Assembly: GCF_020639365.1 (NCBI RefSeq)
Contig: NZ_JAINUL010000001.1
Location: 978,463 to 1,042,462, forward strand
DNA from: Streptomyces flavotricini
GTDB lineage: Bacteria; Actinomycetota; Actinomycetes; Streptomycetales; Streptomycetaceae
Length of the DNA: 64,000 bases
Direction of reading: 5' to 3'
Part shown: one piece after another, positions 26,328 to 34,854 of the stretch
How the letters are laid out: every line of letters begins with the position of its first letter
Numbering within the stretch: the stretch's first letter is position 1
Made by a program: the position numbers and the translations under genes
The notes under the pieces: model-generated
Databases searched by the model: none
What the model was told of the DNA's origin: nothing
Seen by the model: only the letters and a program-made list of their open reading frames with translations

Positions 26328-28409
26328 ATGACTAGACATCGCAGGAAGCAGCGCGAACACCGGCGCAAACCGCGCCGGTTGATACTCCTCACCGCCGCCA
26401 TGGCCACGGCGGCGGTGATAGCGGGCGGCATCGCCTACTCCGGGCTCGGCGACGACGCCCAGGCAGGGACGCCCGTACTGGCCGACGCGGCCGCGGACTC
26501 CCTCACACCGGCCGCCGCACCGGCCCGTGACGCGGAGCCGGCGCCCATCGTGGGCGAGCCCGCCAACGAGACCGCCAAGGGCATGGTCTTCGACGGCCTC
26601 AAGGCCGCACCGAAGGGCGACCGTTGCGTCGGCGTCTACCGCACGGAGGCCGGGCTCTGCACGCACGGCCCCGACGCCCCGCCCAAGGACGTGAACATCA
26701 AGGCCGACGTGGCCCCCGTCGTGAAGACGAAGGCCCCGGCCGCCGACCCGGCGAAGCCCGAGTCCGGCGACGCGGCCGCCGCGGCCGAGGGCGGCGGGCG
26801 TCCTCAGGACGCGCCCGCCGCCGACGCCCAGTCCGCCAAGGCCGCGCCGGCCGCGGCCCCCAAGCCCGCCGCTGCCGGTGACGGCCAGGCCGTCGCCGCC
26901 GGTCCCGCCGGCCAGACGGTCCAGTGCGACGGCGACGGCAGCACCGGCAACCGCGTCCAGGTCGTGTACGTCCACGGCTCCGACCGCGACCGGTACTCCG
27001 AGTACCTCGCCTCGTTCCGCAAGTGGGCGGCCGACGCCGACCTCATCTACTCGACGAGCGCCCAGGAGACCGGCGGCATCCGCCACATCCGCTTCGTCAC
27101 GGCCGCGGACTGCACGCCGACGGTGCTCAACATCGAGCTCCCGGCCTCCGCGCTCTCCGAGTTCAGCGCGACCAACAACGCGCTCGCCGCCAAGGGCCTC
27201 GACCGCCGCGACCGCAAGTACATGATCTTCTCGGACACCCAGGTCTACTGCGGCATCGGCACCTTCGCGGGCGACGAGCGGCCCGGCCAGGACAACCAGA
27301 GCAACTTCGGCCCGTCCTACGGCCGTACGGACTCCGGCTGCTGGGGCGGCCACACCGCGGCGCACGAACTCGGCCACAACCTCGGCGCGGTGAACAACAG
27401 CGCCCCCAACACCAGCCGCGGCGCGCACTGCACTGACGAGTGGGACGTCATGTGCTACTCGGACACCCCGTACTACCCGCAGATGCGCAACGTGTGCACC
27501 AACCAGGCCGCCGAGAACATCCTGGACTGCAACCACGACGACTACTTCCACACCAACCCCAAGGCGGGCAGCTACCTCGCCACGCACTGGAACATCGCGA
27601 ACAACCAGTTCCTGATGAAGGCCAACGGCGGCGGCGGTGGCACGAACCCCGACCCGAACCCGAAGCCCACGCCGAGCCCCACGCAGAAGCCCACCCCGAC
27701 GCCGACCAAGAAGCCCACGGGCGGCCCGAAGGTGACGGCGGCCCAGATCCAGGCGAACTCCGTCGTGGTGAGCTGGCCCAAGGTGGACGGAGCCGCGTGG
27801 TACCAGGTCCTGCTGAACGGCAAGCACCTGACCTGGGTCCAGTCCCAGGCCCTGCGCATCTACAACCTCCAGCCCGGTACGCAGTACAAGGTCGCCGTCT
27901 CGGTCCGCGACACCGCCGGCCATGACAGCGGAGCCGGCCCGACCACGGCCTTCCGTACGACGGGCGCGGGCGGCGGCACCACCACCCCCGGTGCCCGCTA
28001 CACGCTCGGCAACGGCAGCACCGGCATGAACGCCGAGCTCTGGGGCGGCCGCAGCGCCGACGGCACGGTGCTCGTCGGCGGCCGTGCCAACGGCTACGCC
28101 CAGCAGCAGTGGCTCTTCGAGGACGCGGGCAGCGGGCTCGTCCGCATCAAGTCCGCCGTCTCCGGCAAGTGCCTGCAGACGGGCGGCGCCCCGGCCGCCG
28201 GCATGTGGATCGCGCAGCAGCCCTGCGGCGGCAACTCCGCGCAGCAGTGGAAGCTGGCGTCCCGCGGCGGCGGCGTGACCGTCACCGACGCGAGCGGCGG
28301 CTACGCGCTGACCGTGAGCAGCCGCCCGTACTACGGCGCCTGGTTGCTCGACCTCCAGCGCGCCGACGGCCGCGCGGCCCAGGTGTGGACGGTCCAGAAG
28401 GTCGGCTGA
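26328..28409 (+). CDS. Secreted zinc metalloprotease with FN3 and ricin-type lectin domains
   Basis: This protein has 693 residues. The N-terminus is basic with one hydrophobic stretch (about 18-37, signal or anchor), then an Ala/Pro/Lys-rich region to about 190. The catalytic domain (200-450) has HELGHNLGAVNN (His346, Glu347, His350) and a Met-turn-like EWDVMCYSD. The position of the third metzincin ligand is Asn356 instead of His/Asp. A Pro/Thr linker, a fibronectin type III domain (about 470-545) and a ricin B-type carbohydrate-binding domain (about 560-693; repeated QQWLF/AQQWKL) follow. It probably degrades extracellular protein on a glycan surface. Peptidase activity is likely but unproven given Asn356. 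Confidence 0.82.
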   Translation: MTRHRRKQREHRRKPRRLILLTAAMATAAVIAGGIAYSGLGDDAQAGTPVLADAAADSLTPAAAPARDAEPAPIVGEPANETAKGMVFDGLKAAPKGDRCVGVYRTEAGLCTHGPDAPPKDVNIKADVAPVVKTKAPAADPAKPESGDAAAAAEGGGRPQDAPAADAQSAKAAPAAAPKPAAAGDGQAVAAGPAGQTVQCDGDGSTGNRVQVVYVHGSDRDRYSEYLASFRKWAADADLIYSTSAQETGGIRHIRFVTAADCTPTVLNIELPASALSEFSATNNALAAKGLDRRDRKYMIFSDTQVYCGIGTFAGDERPGQDNQSNFGPSYGRTDSGCWGGHTAAHELGHNLGAVNNSAPNTSRGAHCTDEWDVMCYSDTPYYPQMRNVCTNQAAENILDCNHDDYFHTNPKAGSYLATHWNIANNQFLMKANGGGGGTNPDPNPKPTPSPTQKPTPTPTKKPTGGPKVTAAQIQANSVVVSWPKVDGAAWYQVLLNGKHLTWVQSQALRIYNLQPGTQYKVAVSVRDTAGHDSGAGPTTAFRTTGAGGGTTTPGARYTLGNGSTGMNAELWGGRSADGTVLVGGRANGYAQQQWLFEDAGSGLVRIKSAVSGKCLQTGGAPAAGMWIAQQPCGGNSAQQWKLASRGGGVTVTDASGGYALTVSSRPYYGAWLLDLQRADGRAAQVWTVQKVG

Positions 28410-28547
28410 CCTTCCGGAACCTGCCCTGCCGTCCCGCCGGTGTACGGCCGCCCCGCGCGGCCGTGCACCGGCCCCCTCATCTCCCGCACCGCGGCTCACT
28501 CCCGCAGCGCAGCACCTCGCATCCCACCGCACCAGGAGCACCCAACG

Positions 28548-29195
28548 ATGCGTACACGTCCCGCCTTCCCGGTCCGCAGCGGACTCGGCTTCCTGTTCCT
28601 GTTCCTCGCCCAAGCGCTGGCCGTTGCCCTGCCCATCGAGGCCCAGGCCCACGGCGACACCGTCAAGGTCGTGGTCACCGGGCAGCGGGAAGGCCATGTC
28701 ACCACCGAGATCACCTGGGAGAACGACGGGGACGCCATCGACGAGGCGGTCGCCGCCACGGTGAACTCGACCAGCCCCGACGGCTCCCGCACGATGGGGC
28801 CCTGGCGGCTGGTCCGCGACGCCGGGACCCAGAGCGGCTGGAGCACGGCCGAGGTACTGCCGCCCGGTACCTGGAAGGTCTCCGTCGACGTGGGGTTCCC
28901 GTCGCTGGGGCACGGCGAGAAGGAGATCGCCGTTCCGGTGGTCGACCCGGCGCCCTCCGGGGCCACGCCGAGCGCTGCAGCCCCGTCCGCCTCCACCCCT
29001 CCCGCCCCCTCCGGCGCCTCCGCCGGGCCGGTGTCCTCCGCGTCGGCGCCCCCGGCTCCCGCCACTGCTGCGGCCGATGAGGGCGAGGGCGGCGACCGTA
29101 CCGTCTGGTGGACCACGGCGGGCGTGGTCGTGATCGCCCTGGCCGGCGCCGGCGCCGGCGTACTGCTGCGCCGCGCTCGGGCCCGCAGGCGCTGA
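28548..29195 (+). CDS. Exported protein with C-terminal membrane anchor, unknown function
   Basis: This 215-residue protein has a signal peptide (about 1-34, ending IEAQA-HG) and a small beta-rich domain (35-135; VKVVVTGQREGHVTTEITWE). A long Pro/Ala/Ser linker leads to a C-terminal helix (WWTTAGVVVIALAGAGAGVL) followed by Arg-rich residues. The topology suggests a cell-surface protein. I do not recognise the domain; an Ig-like CopC/YtkA fold is possible but not supported by motifs. It begins 138 bp after the metalloprotease gene. Confidence 0.7.
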   Translation: MRTRPAFPVRSGLGFLFLFLAQALAVALPIEAQAHGDTVKVVVTGQREGHVTTEITWENDGDAIDEAVAATVNSTSPDGSRTMGPWRLVRDAGTQSGWSTAEVLPPGTWKVSVDVGFPSLGHGEKEIAVPVVDPAPSGATPSAAAPSASTPPAPSGASAGPVSSASAPPAPATAAADEGEGGDRTVWWTTAGVVVIALAGAGAGVLLRRARARRR

Positions 29196-29308
29196 TGGCG
29201 CGGGCGGCGGGGAGGAGCGCGGGCGCCGTGGCCGAAGGCCGCGGTACGACCTGACAGCCGAACGCGTCCGCGTTGACAGCGGAATTCGCCGTGCCGTTCA
29301 TTCGGCGC

Positions 29309-30190
29309 ATGCACCTCACCACCCCCGCCGTACGCTCCACCCTCCGCGTCGTCCGCCCCTTCCACACCTTCGAGGGCGAGGGCTTCCCCGTACGCCGCCC
29401 CTTCCCGCAGCCCGGACTGCCGCTGGCCGACCCGTTCCTGCTGGTGGAGCAGGTCGGCCCGCACGTGCTCGGGCCGGGTGAGGCCAAGGGCGTACCGCCG
29501 CACCCGCACCGCGGATTCGAGACCATCCAGTACGTCATCGAGGGCGCCATGGAGGATGTCGACTCCGCGGGGCACAGGCGGGTCGTGCACCCCGGCGGAG
29601 TGCAGTGGCTCACGGCCGGGTCGGGTCTCGTCCACCTCACCCGCCCCACCCCCGAACTGCTCGCCGACGGCGGCCCGCAGCACCTGGTGCAGATCTGGCT
29701 GAACCTGCCGGCCCGGCTCAAGGCGACGCCGCCGCGCGTCCGGTACGGCTCCGCCCCCGGCGACATCCCCCGGGTCGTCACCGAGGACGGCGGCGCCGAG
29801 CTCACGGTGATCAGCGGCCGCACCCACGGGGTGCGGGGACCCTTCGAGAGCCACACTCCGGTGCTCGTCGTACACGCCCGCCTCGCGGCGGGCGGCCGCG
29901 CCGAGTTCACCGTCCCGAGCGGGCACAACGCGATGCTGTACGTACTGTCCGGCAGCGCGGCCACCCCCGACGCCCGTCTCCCCGACGGCCACCTCGCCAT
30001 CCTCGGCCGGGAGGCGGAGCGCTGCGCGGTCGAGGCTCCGGACGGCCCGGCCGAGGTGCTGGTCCTGGCCGGCGAGCCGCTGGGCGAGCCCGTGGCCCGC
30101 ACCGGCCCGTTCGTCATGAACACCGCGGCCGAGATCCACCAGGCCCAGATGGACTACCAGCACGGCCTGATGGGGCACATCGACATCTGA
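29309..30190 (+). CDS. Pirin family protein
   Basis: This 293-residue bicupin has the pirin metal-site signature: GVPPHPHRGFETIQYVIEG supplies three His, and Glu or His residues occur near QWLTAGSGLVH. Bacterial pirins are Fe-binding redox sensors or quercetinase-like enzymes; the role here is unknown. An alternative TTG start 12 codons upstream was rejected because homology begins at MHLTTPAV. It is followed by a perfect hairpin at 30195-30218. Confidence 0.88.
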   Translation: MHLTTPAVRSTLRVVRPFHTFEGEGFPVRRPFPQPGLPLADPFLLVEQVGPHVLGPGEAKGVPPHPHRGFETIQYVIEGAMEDVDSAGHRRVVHPGGVQWLTAGSGLVHLTRPTPELLADGGPQHLVQIWLNLPARLKATPPRVRYGSAPGDIPRVVTEDGGAELTVISGRTHGVRGPFESHTPVLVVHARLAAGGRAEFTVPSGHNAMLYVLSGSAATPDARLPDGHLAILGREAERCAVEAPDGPAEVLVLAGEPLGEPVARTGPFVMNTAAEIHQAQMDYQHGLMGHIDI

Positions 30191-30194
30191 GACG

Positions 30195-30218
30195 GGGCCG
30201 CCCCGGCCGGGGCGGCCC
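30195..30218 (+). terminator. Terminator hairpin after pirin
   Basis: Perfect 10-bp inverted repeat GGGCCGCCCC / GGGGCGGCCC around a GGCC loop, starting 5 bp past the pirin stop. Confidence 0.75.
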
Positions 30219-30284
30219 TGCTGCGACCAGCGGCCGACCGCCGACTCTGGTGAGGTGCCGGGGCGTTGGGCGCGCAGCTCAGCG

Positions 30285-31005
30285 GGCCGACGACGTGTCG
30301 GCGGAGAACTCGACGCCGCCGGTGCTGGCGCTCAGGCTCACCGGCCCCGGACCGTGTTGCCCGCGCAGCCCGTCTCGGTATCGTCCGAGCCGAACAGCAC
30401 CGGGCCGCCGGTCCCGCCGACGGTGACCGGGCCGGTGAGCCGGGAGCCGCAGACCGCGACGGCGAGCGCCCCGTCGCCGGAGACGGGGCCGGTGATCTCG
30501 GCTCCCGTCACGGCCAGGGCTCCGCCGGAGCGGGCCGTGACGGGCCGCTCCGGCTGCCGCCCTTGCCGTTGCCGTGGTTCATGCCCCGCAGGAGGGAGAC
30601 GTCGGTGGCGGAGGGCGCCGCGAAGCTACTGCCTCCGCCACCGCCCGCGCCGTAGAGGTTTCCGGGGTTCCCGCCGCCCGGGCCGCCGCTGCCGGGGGTG
30701 GGCAGGCCGGTGTTGGGGGCGATGTCGCCGCCGGGTACCCCCGGACCGCCCAGGGCCGGGTTGGGACTGCCCGCGCCGTGGGCGCGCCGCGTACCGCCGC
30801 CGCCCGCGACTGTGGAGCCCATGGGGCCGCCGCGCTGGCCGCCGTCCTGCGCTTCGAGGCCGCCGCCGTCCCCGCCGTGCCGAAGGCGCCGGCGCGTACG
30901 TGGAAACCGCCGCCCCCGGAGCCTGCGCCGCCGTGCCGGAGCGGCCGGCCTCGCCCAGGGTGATCTGCAGGCTCTGGCCGGCGCTCACGGCGAGGGTGGG
31001 GCAGA
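30285..31005 (-). pseudogene. Frameshifted relic of a glycine-rich secreted protein
   Basis: Homology-like text hops through reading frames of the minus strand. First is AVSAGQSLQITLGEAGRSGT, then in another frame SGGGGFHVRAGAFGTAG, then GGDGGGLEAQDGGQRGGPMG through LYGAGGGGGSSFAAPSATDV. In a further frame comes AVTGAEITGPVSGDGALAVA followed by CGSRLTGPV and CAGNTVRG. These are typical pieces of Streptomyces Gly-rich surface proteins and beta-repeat secreted proteins. No single frame covers them and no signal peptide remains, so the locus is dead. It may be one gene or two adjacent relics. Confidence 0.6.
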
Positions 31006-31059
31006 TCAGCCGCGGAAATCCCGGTGCGCCGGCCGGTACCGGCTGCCTACGCTGCCGGG

Positions 31060-31419
31060 ATGAGTACTCGCACCTTCCGGATCACCGTCCGCGGCTCCTT
31101 CGACGGCCTCACCGCGGAGCAGCACGCGGAGCTGCTCGCCGCCGCGCCGGAGCACGACGTCATGCACTCGGCGTACACCGCCGAGGGACACCTCTCCTAC
31201 GACGTCGCCGTCGGCCCGTTCTTCACCTTCCGCTTCCTCGACTCCGGCGAGGCGGAGGAGGACATCCTCGACGCGACCGCCCGCGCCGAGCTCGCCGCCG
31301 AGAGCTGGCTCACCGACCACGGCTACGGCTTCAAGCGCCTCACGTCCCGGGCCCAGGACCTCTCGCTGGCCCCGCTGAGCAAGCGCCAGCGCCAGGCGGC
31401 CGCCCGCGGCGACGCCTGA
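31060..31419 (+). CDS. DUF6204-like small protein
   Basis: This 119-residue soluble protein starts MSTRTFRITVRGSFDGL and contains SAYTAEGHLSYDVAVGPFF and a basic tail (SKRQRQAAARG). The pattern agrees with DUF6204 as I know it from Streptomyces; the function is unknown. It ends 18 bp before the second miniature element, which separates it from a convergent small gene. Confidence 0.65.
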   Translation: MSTRTFRITVRGSFDGLTAEQHAELLAAAPEHDVMHSAYTAEGHLSYDVAVGPFFTFRFLDSGEAEEDILDATARAELAAESWLTDHGYGFKRLTSRAQDLSLAPLSKRQRQAAARGDA

Positions 31420-31437
31420 TCGGCAGGACGCACCCTA

Positions 31438-31600
31438 AGGGCTGTCCCGTAATCCGCGGTGGGTCAGCGCGCGGCGTCAGATGCGGTGCATCGCAAGGCG
31501 GAGGGCCGTCCTCATACTGGGCGTATTCGGGCGATCCCGACAACGCAGCGAGGTGCCGTAGCTGGCGCCGCGCGCCCGCCGGGGATTACGGGACAGCCCT
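31438..31600 (-). mobile_element. MITE-like 163-bp inverted-repeat element, copy 2
   Basis: Inverted copy of the element at 10350-10512, identical at 162 of 163 positions by eye, with the same 18-bp terminal repeats and TA on both flanks (31436-31437 and 31601-31602). It lies between two convergent genes. Its last base plus the flanking TA form the TAA stop of the minus-strand gene at 31600-31893. Removing the element with one TA copy would leave TAG in frame there, so the insertion landed in a stop codon without disrupting the protein. Confidence 0.86.
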
Positions 31601-31893
31601 TAATAGGGCCGGGCCGCGGGGAAGCCGTAGTTGTACACCGGGAACACCTCGGGGCGGCCGCCCGTGCTCTGCCAGCCCTGGGCTTCCACGACGGGCATCA
31701 GCTTCTCCGCGAACACGTTCGCGTGCAGCTCGCTCTCCCACAGGTCGTAGACGTCCAGGCCCTCGGCGCTCACGACACAGACGTGGGAGAGGCAGCCGTC
31801 GAACATCCCGGGGACGGACAGGAGCTCCGCGTGGAGGGCGTCGTACTGCTCCGCGGTGATGCCCGGGACGGTGGCGTGCATCAGGATCGCCAT
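31600..31893 (-). CDS. Small hypothetical protein, antibiotic-monooxygenase-like (ABM) fold possible
   Basis: This 97-residue protein reads MAILMHATVPGITAEQYDAL, then LSHVCVVSAEGLDVYDLWES and ends YNYGFPAARPY. The layout of short strands and an early YDAL helix resembles dimeric alpha/beta barrel (ABM-like) proteins, but no catalytic residue is evident. Its stop codon is built from the end of the inserted miniature element and its TA flank. Confidence 0.65.
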   Translation of the reverse strand: MAILMHATVPGITAEQYDALHAELLSVPGMFDGCLSHVCVVSAEGLDVYDLWESELHANVFAEKLMPVVEAQGWQSTGGRPEVFPVYNYGFPAARPY

Positions 31894-32029
31894 GGCAGGT
31901 CACTCCTCGCGTGCGGGGGCCAGGACCCTCCCCGCGCCGCCCGGCGGCGGCCCCTGTCCACGGGGACAGGACAGCACGCAAACGAGGGGACGGCATCCGC
32001 GAACGGTGCCGTCCCCTCGAAGGGCCAGG

Positions 32030-33538
32030 TCAGACGGTCTTCGCCGGCTCCGGCTCCGCCGCCTTCGCGGGAGCCGCGGCGGGCGTGCCCGCCTCGACGG
32101 TGCGCGGTCCGTGCGCTCCGCGCAGGCCGATCCAGCTGATCACCGCGACCAGGGCGAAGGCGACGGCCCCGATCCAGAAGGTGAGGGTGAACCCGGACTC
32201 GGCGGGCAGGGCCGGGACGCCGGCGGGCAGGTGCTCGATGGTCTTCGACGCCAGGATCGTGGTGACGATGGCGCTGCCGATCGCGCTGCCCGTGGAGCGG
32301 GAGATCGAGTTGATGCCGTTGGCGATGCCGCTCTGGTGGTGCGGGACGCTCGCCATGATGACGGCGGGCATGGCCGCGTAGCCGAAGCTGACGGCCGCGC
32401 CGACGATCAGGCCGGCGCCGATCACCGAGAAGCTGTGGCCGTGGTCCAGCGCGAGCCAGCCGAAGCCGACGGCGCCGAGGCCGGCGGCGAGGCCGAGGGC
32501 CACGCGGGGGCCGCGGTGGCGGACCAGCTGGCCGCCGATGGGCGAGGCGAGCAGGGAGACGATCGCGCCGGGCAGCAGGAACTGCACGGATGCGCGCAGG
32601 ATGGAGGCGTCGAACCCGTAGCCGGTGAGCTTCTCGGGCATCTGGACGAGGTACGAGACACCCAGGAAGTTCGCGAACATGCCGAAGCCGACGAGGATGC
32701 CGGCCAGGTTGGCCATGAGCACGGGGCGGTGGACGAACATCCGCATGTCCACGAGCGGCTCGCTGACCTTGAGCTCGGTGAATACCCAGACGGCGGTCAT
32801 GACGGCTGCGCCGGCGAAGCTGCCCAGCGTGCGGCCGGAGGTCCAGCCCCACTCGTGGCCCTGCGAGATGGGCAGCAGGAGCAGCAGGAGGGTGATGCCG
32901 AGGGTCAGCGCGCCGAGGAAGTCGGTGCGGCCGCCGGTCTTGTGCCGGGTCGCGGGGACCAGGAAGGCGACGGCGAGCAGGGCGAGGGTCGCGAAGCCGG
33001 TCGCCATCCAGAAGGCGTTGCGGTAGTCGGCGTCGGAGCCGGACGTGAGCAGGCCGGTGGCGACGAGCGCCAGGCCGCTGCCGAAGGCGAGGGTGCCGCT
33101 GACCAGGGCCATCGCGCCGGGGAGCTTCTGCGGGCGGACTTCCTCGCGCAGCACCGAGAGGGCGAGCGGGAAGATCGCGGTGGCGGCGCCCTGCAGGACG
33201 CGGCCCAGGATCAGCAGCGGGAGCGAGGTCGCGACGGCGGCGATGACGGAACCGACGACCATGACGCCGAGGACGGCCACCAGCGTGGGCTTCTTGCCGT
33301 GCTGGTCGCCGAAGCGGCCGAGCAGCGGGGTGAAGACGGCGGCGGACAGCAGGGTGGCGGTGGTCACCCAGCTCACGTTGGCGGTCGAGGTGCCCAGGTC
33401 GGTGCGGATGAGGCCCAGGATCGGAACCGGCAGGGTCTGCATCATCGACACGACCATGGCGGCAAGGCTCAGGGCGAAGACGATGATCGTCTCGTTCCTG
33501 TTCTTGGCCTCGGCGGGGGTGGGGGCGGCGGTGCTCAT
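32030..33538 (-). CDS. MFS drug transporter, DHA2 (EmrB/QacA-like) family
   Basis: This 502-residue permease has about 14 helices. LGRFGDQHGKKPTLVAVLGV is the loop 2-3 signature, and LILGRVLQGAATAIFPLALS matches TM4-5 of DHA2 exporters, with VSGTLAFGSGLALVATG as an antiporter motif C-like segment. It probably exports hydrophobic drugs by proton antiport. It is divergent from a MarR regulator across 137 bp holding two dyads, so it is likely induced by a ligand of that regulator. Confidence 0.9.
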   Translation of the reverse strand: MSTAAPTPAEAKNRNETIIVFALSLAAMVVSMMQTLPVPILGLIRTDLGTSTANVSWVTTATLLSAAVFTPLLGRFGDQHGKKPTLVAVLGVMVVGSVIAAVATSLPLLILGRVLQGAATAIFPLALSVLREEVRPQKLPGAMALVSGTLAFGSGLALVATGLLTSGSDADYRNAFWMATGFATLALLAVAFLVPATRHKTGGRTDFLGALTLGITLLLLLLPISQGHEWGWTSGRTLGSFAGAAVMTAVWVFTELKVSEPLVDMRMFVHRPVLMANLAGILVGFGMFANFLGVSYLVQMPEKLTGYGFDASILRASVQFLLPGAIVSLLASPIGGQLVRHRGPRVALGLAAGLGAVGFGWLALDHGHSFSVIGAGLIVGAAVSFGYAAMPAVIMASVPHHQSGIANGINSISRSTGSAIGSAIVTTILASKTIEHLPAGVPALPAESGFTLTFWIGAVAFALVAVISWIGLRGAHGPRTVEAGTPAAAPAKAAEPEPAKTV

Positions 33539-33577
33539 GCTGGCAGGAACCTTCTTAGTGCTTCAGATCGCAGATGT

Positions 33578-33653
33578 TTGATGTCATCAAGTAACTCCAC
33601 AGACGGTAGACGTCGATAGTTAAAGTGGTCAAGTAAACAATTGACAATGTCAA
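33578..33653. promoter_or_regulatory. Two MarR-type operator dyads between divergent genes
   Basis: TTGATGTCATCAA (33578-33590) and TTGACAATGTCAA (33641-33653) are both 6-1-6 palindromes sharing TTGA...TCAA ends. The first lies 40 bp before the exporter start. The second overlaps a TTGACA -35 and lies 23 bp before the marR ATG, whose transcript is probably leaderless or nearly so. The arrangement fits repression of both genes. Confidence 0.7.
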
Positions 33654-33675
33654 CCACCTGAGTACGCTCGAAGCC

Positions 33676-34116
33676 ATGAGCGCCACCACCCCCACCGCCC
33701 CCACCAAGCTCGAGCTCCTTGAGCTGCTCGCCGCCATCGGAACCGCCCAGTGGCGCGATTTCGCCGCCGCGGCGGCCCACTACGGCCTCACCTCCACCCA
33801 GGCCCGGGTCCTCGCCCAGCTCAACGGCCCGCTCCCGATGCGCGGCCTGGCCACCCTCCTGGTGTGTGACGCATCGAACGTCACCGGGATCGTGGACCGC
33901 CTGGAGGCCCGCGAGCTGGTGCGCCGCGAGGCCGACCCCTCCGACCGCCGCGTCAAGAACGTCGTGGCCACGGACGCGGGCCGGGAGATCATCCGACGCG
34001 TGCGCGAGGAGATGCAGGCGACCCACGGCGCGCTGGACACCCTCGACGAGACCGAGAGCGCGACGCTCTACGCCCTGCTGGAGCGGCTGCGCCCGACCAT
34101 GGAGAAGGACGCGTAA
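33676..34116 (+). CDS. MarR family transcriptional regulator
   Basis: This 146-residue regulator has a compact winged HTH (HYGLTSTQARVLAQLNGPLP, RGLATLLVCDASNVTGIVDR, wing RREADPSDRRVKNVVAT). Start ATG 33676. Divergent orientation to the DHA2 exporter and the shared operators indicate it represses that exporter and itself. A Cys in LLVCDAS on the recognition segment could sense thiol-reactive compounds, which is speculative. Confidence 0.9.
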   Translation: MSATTPTAPTKLELLELLAAIGTAQWRDFAAAAAHYGLTSTQARVLAQLNGPLPMRGLATLLVCDASNVTGIVDRLEARELVRREADPSDRRVKNVVATDAGREIIRRVREEMQATHGALDTLDETESATLYALLERLRPTMEKDA

Positions 34117-34854
34117 GAACGCCCGCACACCGGGAGGCGGCCCTCAGGCCTCGCGCAGCGCCGCGGCCGCCCGCTCGGGTGCGATGTCGTTGACGAACCG
34201 GCCCATCCCGGACTCGATGCCGGCCGGGTACGTGAGCTTGTCGGCGGCCCGGCGGGTCGTCCGCTCCGGACAGGGCGGGGAAACGGCTCTCGACGACGGC
34301 GACCTGGTGGTCGGGGGCCGGGATCCCGGTGGCCCGGCCCGGGGCCGACGGACAGAGCGGGCACCGGCCGGCCGGCGGCATACGGGCACGGCCCTGGCGG
34401 TGCGAGCGATCACCACCCACACGCCGCGGAGCCGGTCGTGGCGCCGCCCGGAGCACGTCGATGCGGACGGCAGGACGCGGGGATCGGCGCGGTCGCGTAC
34501 GGGGGCTCCCGCGCCGGGCCCGTGATCGGGGTCGCCGCCCGTGGGGCACCGGCGTCCCCGGCCAGCAGAAGCATCCTGAGGGATCCAACAGAAGCCAACA
34601 TGCCTCGACAAAGCCACAGTTGGGGATCCCGTCGAGGCCGGTGACCGCCCTCGCGGCCCGCGTCGGGCGGCGGATTGACGCAGCCCCTTCTCTTGACATG
34701 TCCCCGCTAGGGCAGTGTGATGTGGGCCTTCCCGTTGGAGTCCGTTCGTTCCTGAGGACTTCTGCGGGAACCGGCGTACAGGACGTACGTGTCAGGGTGC
34801 ATTTCCGCACACGCTCTCCCGGAATTCCGGGCCCCACTCCCCCAGGAGCCGTCT
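34117..34854. other. Intergenic region, possibly with a decayed gene end on the minus strand
   Basis: No intact gene is seen. On the minus strand at about 34144-34270 one frame reads LTYPAGIESGMGRFVNDIAP followed by an Ala-rich end, which looks like a real protein C-terminus but has no credible upstream body. The remaining ~580 bases are uninformative. A promoter (TTGACA 34693-34698, 17-bp spacer, TGTGAT 34716-34721) lies near the right end, about 130 bp before the alpha-galactosidase start. Confidence 0.45.

Noticed and set aside
26226..28913. Long open frame on the minus strand (895 codons) across the metalloprotease gene
   Set aside because: It is Gly/Arg/Val-rich antisense reading of a gene with clear protease and lectin domains; no domain, signal or ribosome site supports it.
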